From contig DASVDE010000002.1 in the NCBI GenBank assembly GCA_036381235.1, positions 62,001-126,000 on the forward strand: 64,000 nucleotides of DNA. Reading direction: 5' to 3'. Below are positions 59,351 to 64,000 of the stretch, one piece after another. This DNA is from DASVDE01 sp036381235 (GTDB taxonomy: Bacteria; Actinomycetota; Thermoleophilia; Solirubrobacterales; 70-9). How positions within the stretch are numbered: the stretch's first letter is position 1; each line of letters begins with the position of its first letter. The translations under genes were made by a program, and so were the position numbers. The notes below the pieces were generated by a model. It was given only the letters and a program-made list of their open reading frames with translations. It was not told where the DNA came from and made no database searches.

Positions 59351-60084
59351 GCCGCCCGCTCGATGCCGTCGGCGGCGAGGGGCAGCTCCAGCACCGCGAG
59401 CGAGCCGCGCTCGGAGCTGCGCAGGACAAAACGGCCATCATGCTCCGCGGCGACCCGTCGCACCACCTCGAGACCATGCCCGTGTCGTCGACGTCCGGTC
59501 AGCCGGGCGATCACTTCGGCTGGGCTGCCGCGGCGACTTTCCGGACGCGAGACCCTCCCGGAATCGGCGATCGCCAGCCGCAACCGATCCCCGCTGCGGC
59601 GACCCTCGACGACTATCGCGGGCCCGCCGTGCTCGATCGCGTTGACGATCAGGTTGTCGAGCGCCTGCGCCAGCCCGCTCTGCTCGCCTTCGACCACGGC
59701 GGCGCCGGCGAACCAGCGCAGGTCTATCGACCCTCCAGCCAGCGCGACACGCGCTCTCCAGCGACCCACCGCAGCCCGCAGGAGCGGCTGAAACGGCACC
59801 GCCCTGCGGGTCGCCGTGGCGGCCGGCCCGCCGCCGTTGATCTCCCGATCGAGCCTCTCCAGCGCCGCCGCGGCGAGGTCGATCGAGCCCGCGACGGCTC
59901 CCGGTGCGCTCGGCTGAGACCCCGAGCTGGCGAGGGCCATCGCCTGGAGCGGGCGGCGCAGCTCGTGCAGAGCTTCGTTGAGCGCGTTGCGCCGCCGCCC
60001 AGCCCGCCATCCCTGCGCGGTCATGACCAGCGCCATCGAGGCCGCGACCGGCCAACCGATTGCAATGTCGGCCACCTCCGTCAC
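59347..60084 (-). CDS. Sensor histidine kinase
   Basis: 245 residues with one N-terminal membrane segment (IAIGWPVAASMALVMTAQGW). H box ALHELRRPLQAMALASSGSQ with the phospho-acceptor His, N box LAQALDNLIVNAIEHGG, a reduced G1 (IADSGRVSRPES) lacking the usual DxGxG, and G2 RRHGHGLEVVRRVAAEHDG. There is no external sensor domain. ATGA overlap with the response regulator upstream and with cpaB downstream, placing the pair in the pilus operon. Confidence 0.85.
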   Translation of the reverse strand: MTEVADIAIGWPVAASMALVMTAQGWRAGRRRNALNEALHELRRPLQAMALASSGSQPSAPGAVAGSIDLAAAALERLDREINGGGPAATATRRAVPFQPLLRAAVGRWRARVALAGGSIDLRWFAGAAVVEGEQSGLAQALDNLIVNAIEHGGPAIVVEGRRSGDRLRLAIADSGRVSRPESRRGSPAEVIARLTGRRRHGHGLEVVRRVAAEHDGRFVLRSSERGSLAVLELPLAADGIERAA

Positions 60085-60794
60085 CCGTCAAGCAGGCGAT
60101 AGCCGACGCCCCAGCAGTTGACTATGTAGCGGCCACCCTCGGGGTCGAGTTTGCGCCGCAGCCGGCTCGCGTGGGAATCGAGAGTGCGGGTGCGACAGGG
60201 GCTCTCATACCCCCAGACGATTCGCAGCAGCTCATCCTTGGAGAACACCCGTCCGGGGTCGGAGGCGAGCAGCCGCAGCAGGGAGAACTCCTTGTTGGAG
60301 AGGTGGACATCTCGCTCTCCCACCTTGCAGGTGCGAGTCGCCGGATCGAGGGCGATCTCCCCCACCCTGCACGGCCCTTCCGGCTGGGTGGCGACCCGCC
60401 GCAGCACCGCGGAGATCCGCGCGCGCAGCTCCGGATAGTGGAAGGGCTTGACGAGGTAGTCGTCCGCGCCGGCCTCGAGGCCGCGCACCCGCTCCTCGTC
60501 GGCGCCGCGGCCGGTCAGGACGATCACCGGCAGGCGAGGGTCGAACCGAGAGGCGATCCCGTCGGAGTGACGGATCTCCCGCAGTACGTCGAGGCCCGAC
60601 GCGTCGGGGAGCTGGAGGTCGAGCAACATCAGGTCGGGCTGGCTGTAGCGGCAGAAGCGAAGCGCATCATGAGCGGTCGGCGCCGCCAGTGCCTGGTAGC
60701 GATCGGCGGTGAGGTGATCGCTGAGCAGCTCGAGCGTCACCGGGTCGTCTTCGCAGATGACGACGCTGCCAATCTCTCGCTTGCGGGGTAGCAC
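60081..60794 (-). CDS. OmpR-family response regulator
   Basis: Receiver domain with acidic pair in VVICEDDPVTLELLSDH, phospho-Asp in LMLLDLQLPDASGLDVL and Lys in YLVKPFHYPELRARISAVLR; C-terminal winged helix with VHLSNKEFSLLRLLASDPGR and DSHASRLRRKLDPEGGRYI. 237 residues. First gene of the Tad operon, so it probably controls it. Confidence 0.94.
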   Translation of the reverse strand: MLPRKREIGSVVICEDDPVTLELLSDHLTADRYQALAAPTAHDALRFCRYSQPDLMLLDLQLPDASGLDVLREIRHSDGIASRFDPRLPVIVLTGRGADEERVRGLEAGADDYLVKPFHYPELRARISAVLRRVATQPEGPCRVGEIALDPATRTCKVGERDVHLSNKEFSLLRLLASDPGRVFSKDELLRIVWGYESPCRTRTLDSHASRLRRKLDPEGGRYIVNCWGVGYRLLDG

Positions 60795-60800
60795 GCCGCT

Positions 60801-61142
60801 CTAATCCCCTCGCCAATGAAACTCTCCCCCCTGCCCGGCCGGAACCTCGAGCACGGCGTCCGCGGCTCGAAACGAGACGACGCGAAACGGGCTCACACCG
60901 CACCGCACCGCCAGCACCCGGCGCCCCGCATCGAGGAAGACGAGGTCCAAGGCAAAGCGCATGCCGCAGGTGTGAACGCTGGAGCAGCGAGGAATGAGCA
61001 GTCCGACCCCGACCTCCTCGCGACGCAGCCCCGCCAGGCCGAGTAGGCGGGCGCGAAGGCCGACCGCCACCGGCACCTTCCGGCCCTGAATCGTCTCCAC
61101 GGGAAGGGAGCGGAGCCTGGCGGCGATCGGCTCGGGGGTCAC
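60801..61142 (-). CDS. DUF192 family protein
   Basis: 113 residues from GTG 61142. Family features: VPVAVGLRARLLGLAGL, SSVHTCGMRFALDLVFLDAG with the conserved HTCGM, and the C-terminal VLEVPAGQGGEFHWRGD. DUF192 proteins are often next to Tad genes, with unknown role. 6 bp upstream of the response regulator gene. A longer start would overlap the divergent sugar kinase, so the GTG is preferred. Confidence 0.8.
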   Translation of the reverse strand: MTPEPIAARLRSLPVETIQGRKVPVAVGLRARLLGLAGLRREEVGVGLLIPRCSSVHTCGMRFALDLVFLDAGRRVLAVRCGVSPFRVVSFRAADAVLEVPAGQGGEFHWRGD

Positions 61143-61216
61143 GCGGCGCCAAGCCTCCGAAGACGCCCGATTCGCCCCCTGGGCATGGCGACGCCGGGCG
61201 TCTACCCTCTGCCGGG

Positions 61217-62149
61217 ATGAGCCCACAGCCCAGGGTCGCGGTCTTCGGCCCCCACCCGATGCTCTCGATCACGATCGAGGCGTTGACCGCGGACGGAGGC
61301 GACGACATCCACGTCCACGCCGCCGGGCAGGGGGTGTGGGTGGCGCGGATGGCCGCCGAGCTGGGCGCCCGCCCCGTCCTCTGCGGCTTCATCGGAGGGG
61401 AGACAGGCGTGGTGCTGCGGCCGCTGTTGGAGCAGATGCCGATCGGACTGCGCCTGACCGAGACCACCGAGAACAGCGGCGCCTACATCCATGACCGTCG
61501 CGAGGGCGAGCGCCGGCCGCTCGCCCAGAGCGCCAGCATGCCGCCCTCTCGCCACGAGGTCGACGACCTCTTCGCCGCCACGGTCGCGGCGGCGATCGAC
61601 GCTGACGTGCTCGCCCTCTGCGGCCCCTATCCCGGCGAGGCGCTGCCGCTGGAGATATACGGCAACCTGGTCGCCGACGTGCGCGCCAATGGGACGCCGG
61701 TCGTGGTCGACCTCTCTCCCCCGCGCCTCAACAGCGCCCTGGAGGGCAAGCCCGACCTGGTCAAGATCAATGACTGGGAGTTGGCCCGCTTCATCGAGGA
61801 CCGGGTGGACGGCGATGAGCGACTGCGCGCCGCCGCCGAGCGACTGCTGGAGCAAGGTGCCGCAACGGCGATCATCACCCGGGCGGAGGAGCCGGCGATG
61901 GTGGTCCGCGACGGCGAGGCCTGGCTGCTGGTGCCACCGCGCTTCGATCGCGGCTCGCGCGAGGGCTGCGGGGACTCGATGATGGGAGCGCTCAGCGCCT
62001 CGCTCGCCGCCGGTCGCAAGTGGGAGGAGACGCTGCGGATCGGCGCCGCCGCCGGAGCCGCAAACTTCCTCCACCACGGCTTGGGGACCGGCGCCCGCTC
62101 GGTGGTCGAGGAGTTGGCGGAACGAGTCGAGCTGCGCCCGCTCGGCTAG
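61217..62149 (+). CDS. PfkB-family carbohydrate kinase
   Basis: 310 residues with HAAGQGVWVARMAAELGARP (substrate/dimer region), VVVDLSPPRLNSALEGKPDL, KINDWELARF, and the PfkB signature with catalytic Asp in GSREGCGDSMMGALSASLAA. The order fits the 1-phosphofructokinase/tagatose-6-phosphate kinase branch, but the first motif is unusual, so the sugar is uncertain. 4-bp convergent overlap with the PHP phosphatase. Confidence 0.85.
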   Translation: MSPQPRVAVFGPHPMLSITIEALTADGGDDIHVHAAGQGVWVARMAAELGARPVLCGFIGGETGVVLRPLLEQMPIGLRLTETTENSGAYIHDRREGERRPLAQSASMPPSRHEVDDLFAATVAAAIDADVLALCGPYPGEALPLEIYGNLVADVRANGTPVVVDLSPPRLNSALEGKPDLVKINDWELARFIEDRVDGDERLRAAAERLLEQGAATAIITRAEEPAMVVRDGEAWLLVPPRFDRGSREGCGDSMMGALSASLAAGRKWEETLRIGAAAGAANFLHHGLGTGARSVVEELAERVELRPLG

Positions 62150-62877
62150 ACCGAGACCTCGAAGGGGACCGTTAGGGCCTCGCCCTCGACTATCGCCCGC
62201 GGCGCAGTCTCGGCAATCCACTCCAGGTGTGGCGCCAGCCGCTCCACCTCGCCCAGCCGCTCGAAGGCGGCGGCGAGCCGCAGCTGCCGGCCGCCGAGGG
62301 AGGTATGCGAGTCGCTACTGAGGACATGGACGAACCCGGCCTCGGCCAGGGCCAGCATCCCGGCACTCATCTCCTCGCGCAGGAAGAAGTCGGCGGTCGC
62401 CTGGACCAGGGCACCGTCGCCGATCAGCTCCCCCAGGCGCTCGAACATGTCGGCGCAGAGATGTCTCTCGGGGTGGGCGATCAGGGCACGATGGCCCCGC
62501 CCGGCCAGATGCTCCACGGCCCAGCGCAGGTTGTCGGAGAGCGGTCCCGGCGCCGGCTCCAGCAGGATCCAGCGCCCCCCGCCCAGAGCCACGCGGGACA
62601 GCTCCTCCTCGCTTAAGTCCTCGACAGCGGTCTCCGCCACCTCTCCTCCCTGCAGGACGACCAGCGGCGTGCCGTCCTCGCGCAGGCGCGCGTTGAGGGC
62701 CGCCACCCGGCCGGCCACCTCGTGGATGCGGACGTCGTGGTCGTGGCGGATGTGGGGCGTGGCGCAAACGACCTCGACCCCGTCTTCGGCCCCGATGCGG
62801 GCCATCGCCGCGGCGTCGTCGAGGTCGCGGGCGCCGTCGTCGACGCCGGGAAGGATGTGGCAGTGGAGGTCGATCAT
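62146..62877 (-). CDS. PHP-domain phosphatase, CpsB/YwqE family
   Basis: 243 residues with metal motif MIDLHCHILPGVDDGARDLD at the start, VCATPHIRHDH, LIAHPERHL and VLSSDSHT. CpsB/YwqE enzymes dephosphorylate tyrosine kinases of polysaccharide synthesis. No polysaccharide genes are adjacent, so it may act on something else. ATG at 62877. Confidence 0.85.
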   Translation of the reverse strand: MIDLHCHILPGVDDGARDLDDAAAMARIGAEDGVEVVCATPHIRHDHDVRIHEVAGRVAALNARLREDGTPLVVLQGGEVAETAVEDLSEEELSRVALGGGRWILLEPAPGPLSDNLRWAVEHLAGRGHRALIAHPERHLCADMFERLGELIGDGALVQATADFFLREEMSAGMLALAEAGFVHVLSSDSHTSLGGRQLRLAAAFERLGEVERLAPHLEWIAETAPRAIVEGEALTVPFEVSV

Positions 62878-62992
62878 GGGCGCTCGGAGCCGAGGGTAGA
62901 CCGATCGCCCTTCGCCCCCGCGGGTGCAAACCCTCGTTCAGGCACGGGCACGCACGGGCATCGGACTACGATGATCGGCATGATCCTGCACC

Positions 62993-63015
62993 ACTCCCGC
63001 TGGGCTGGCGGGAGT
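62993..63015 (+). other. Hairpin upstream of the 63032 gene
   Basis: ACTCCCGC (62993-63000) and GCGGGAGT (63008-63015) form an 8-bp stem with a 7-nt loop. GGGAG, the only ribosome-site-like stretch before GTG 63032, is in the 3' arm, so the structure could limit translation. Other than this the 154-bp gap from 62878 shows nothing. Confidence 0.4.
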
Positions 63016-63031
63016 TGATGGGCTTTCAACC

Positions 63032-63499
63032 GTGGATAAGAAGACGACCCGCAGAGGGAACTATGAGTCGGGCTCCGACTACGTGCTCGAATATGGCGAG
63101 CTGCGCTTCTCGTTCAACGAGGAGGACTTCGGGCAGCGCGTCGAGCAGGCTGCGGTCAAGCTCGGGTTCGTCGACCAAGGCCTGAGCCCCGAAGAGCTGG
63201 ACGATCTGCTCGATCTGGCGGTCAGCGGTGAAATCGCCGAGCCCTCCTCTCCCCTTGGCGAGCACATCAACGAGAACTGGGAGGACCTGGTCGGCCCCTC
63301 CAACCGCAGCCTCGTCCACTGGCTGCGCCGGCTCGTCTTCCGCGGCGCCTGGCTGGACCAGCGGGTCAAGGAAGGTGAGCTGGACGTCGTCTTCGACGAG
63401 CGGACCCAGACCTTCGGCTACGTGCAACCGGATCGCAGCTCGGAGTTGATCGAGCTGTCCAAAGAGCCGTCCTGGCGGCGCATCGCCTACCGCCGCTAG
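63032..63499 (+). CDS. Conserved-looking acidic protein of unknown function
   Basis: 155 residues from GTG 63032; MDKKTTRRGNYESGSDYVLE, YGELRFSFNEEDFGQRVEQA, LSPEELDDLLDLAVSGEIAE and a C-terminal WLDQRVKEGELDVVFDERTQ. Mostly helical, soluble, no motif or signal peptide that I recognise. Stands alone between the PHP phosphatase and an NTF2-like gene. Composition matches the neighbours, so a real chromosomal gene. Confidence 0.6.
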   Translation: MDKKTTRRGNYESGSDYVLEYGELRFSFNEEDFGQRVEQAAVKLGFVDQGLSPEELDDLLDLAVSGEIAEPSSPLGEHINENWEDLVGPSNRSLVHWLRRLVFRGAWLDQRVKEGELDVVFDERTQTFGYVQPDRSSELIELSKEPSWRRIAYRR

Positions 63500-63512
63500 G
63501 AGCCAGTCCTCT

Positions 63513-64000
63513 TCAGGAGCCTTCGTAGAAGGCGCGGGCGCGGATCGCCTCGCCGTCCTCGTTCAGCTCCACCGACTCGACCACGCGGGCGCCGTCCTCG
63601 CGCCGGTAGACCAGGGCGTAGCCGCCGGAGCCGGTCAGCAGCGCCTCCTCGGTGAAGGCGAGCGCGGGCGCTCGCTCCAGCCCGCGGGCGAAGTGGGCGC
63701 GCAGCTCCTCGCGCCCGCGCAGCTGCCCGCCCTGGGGTCCACCGAACGCAGCGACCGTCGGCGAGGCGAAGTCGATCTCCTCCGCATAGCACTCGAGGAT
63801 CGCGTCGATGTCGTGGGCGTTCCACGCCTCCAGCCAGCGATCTGCGTGCTCGCGGGGGCCTCCCTTGCGGCGGCGCAGAAAGCGGCGGCGGCGCCTGCGG
63901 CGGGGGGGTCGCGGCGCCTCCGCGACCCCGGTCGTAACGACCTCCGGCTCGGCCGGGCGCTGCGCGGCGGTCCCGTTCCCGGCGGCAAGCGCCTCGACCA
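63513..64000 (-). CDS. NTF2-like (SnoaL) protein with Arg-rich linker, 5' partial
   Basis: The frame is open from the stop at 63513 to the right edge of the window. The C-terminal ~110 residues are an NTF2 fold: ADRWLEAWNAHDIDAILECY, AEEIDFASPTVAAFGG, GREELRAHFARGLERAPAL and a last strand ending ARAFYEGS. Ahead of it lies a low-complexity stretch (APRPPRRRRRRFLRRRKGG) preceded by Ala/Glu/Val-rich sequence. The N-terminal part and start are outside the window, so the full domain structure is unknown. Confidence 0.7.
   Translation of the reverse strand, partial: VEALAAGNGTAAQRPAEPEVVTTGVAEAPRPPRRRRRRRFLRRRKGGPREHADRWLEAWNAHDIDAILECYAEEIDFASPTVAAFGGPQGGQLRGREELRAHFARGLERAPALAFTEEALLTGSGGYALVYRREDGARVVESVELNEDGEAIRARAFYEGS

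Overview
The window is very GC-rich with strong G/C preference at third codon positions, frequent GTG/TTG starts and dense ATGA/GTGA/TTGA gene overlaps. Gene content is that of a diderm-free, meso-DAP actinobacterium: mraZ-led dcw cluster without ftsA, Ku plus a stand-alone LigD polymerase, Tad genes and several sigma/anti-sigma pairs. A Thermoleophilia/Solirubrobacterales-type organism fits best, but that is inference. No rRNA, tRNA, CRISPR array, phage or IS element was recognised. Nearly everything is chromosomal core, with small accessory pieces between core operons.

Layout. 1-1781: 5'-truncated cation/proton antiporter. 1778-7705 (minus): priA-def-fmt-rsmB-zinc ribbon-rpe. 7753-8325 (plus): membrane PH-domain protein, apparently frameshifted. 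8255-22076 (minus): one long division/translation/aromatic supra-operon, trpS-scpA-scpB-rluB-aroH-[sigma/anti-sigma]-hisC-[DUF4160/DUF2442]-DAHP synthase-tyrA-aroA-cmk-der-metK. 22194-23714: MFS exporter. 23816-27578 (plus): surface protein, M14 peptidase, ECF sigma factor and beta-propeller anti-sigma. 27637-28289: VapBC toxin-antitoxin pair, with the toxin apparently starting at CTG. 28302-29758: FetAB-type ABC transporter. 29842-31755: ku-ligD end joining. 31776-32723: epimerase. 32736-37189 (minus): glycine cleavage gcvT-gcvH-gcvPA-gcvPB.

37530-54817 (minus) is the dcw cluster: mraZ-rsmH-ftsL-ftsI-murE-murF-mraY-[2-kb accessory island]-murD-ftsW-murG-murC-murB-ftsQ-ftsZ, with a MraZ operator in front and a good sigma-70 promoter directly before ftsZ. 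FtsQ is short and seems to lack its POTRA domain. 55889-60794 (minus) is a response regulator-histidine kinase-CpaB-TadA-TadB-TadC operon. The last part holds DUF192, a PfkB sugar kinase, a PHP phosphatase and two small proteins, the last running off the window.

The most unusual signals are not genes but palindromes. Two families occur twice: a 58-59 bp element that supplies the TGA stop codon of both fmt and gcvH, and a CGACTTATTCG palindrome found intact between cmk and der and again in frame inside murD. Several other long, near-perfect unique palindromes overlap stop codons or fill short intergenic gaps (MFS/trpS, ku/ligD, ftsI, 55.8 kb). Two short genes (PH-domain protein, GNAT) each look broken by one missing base.
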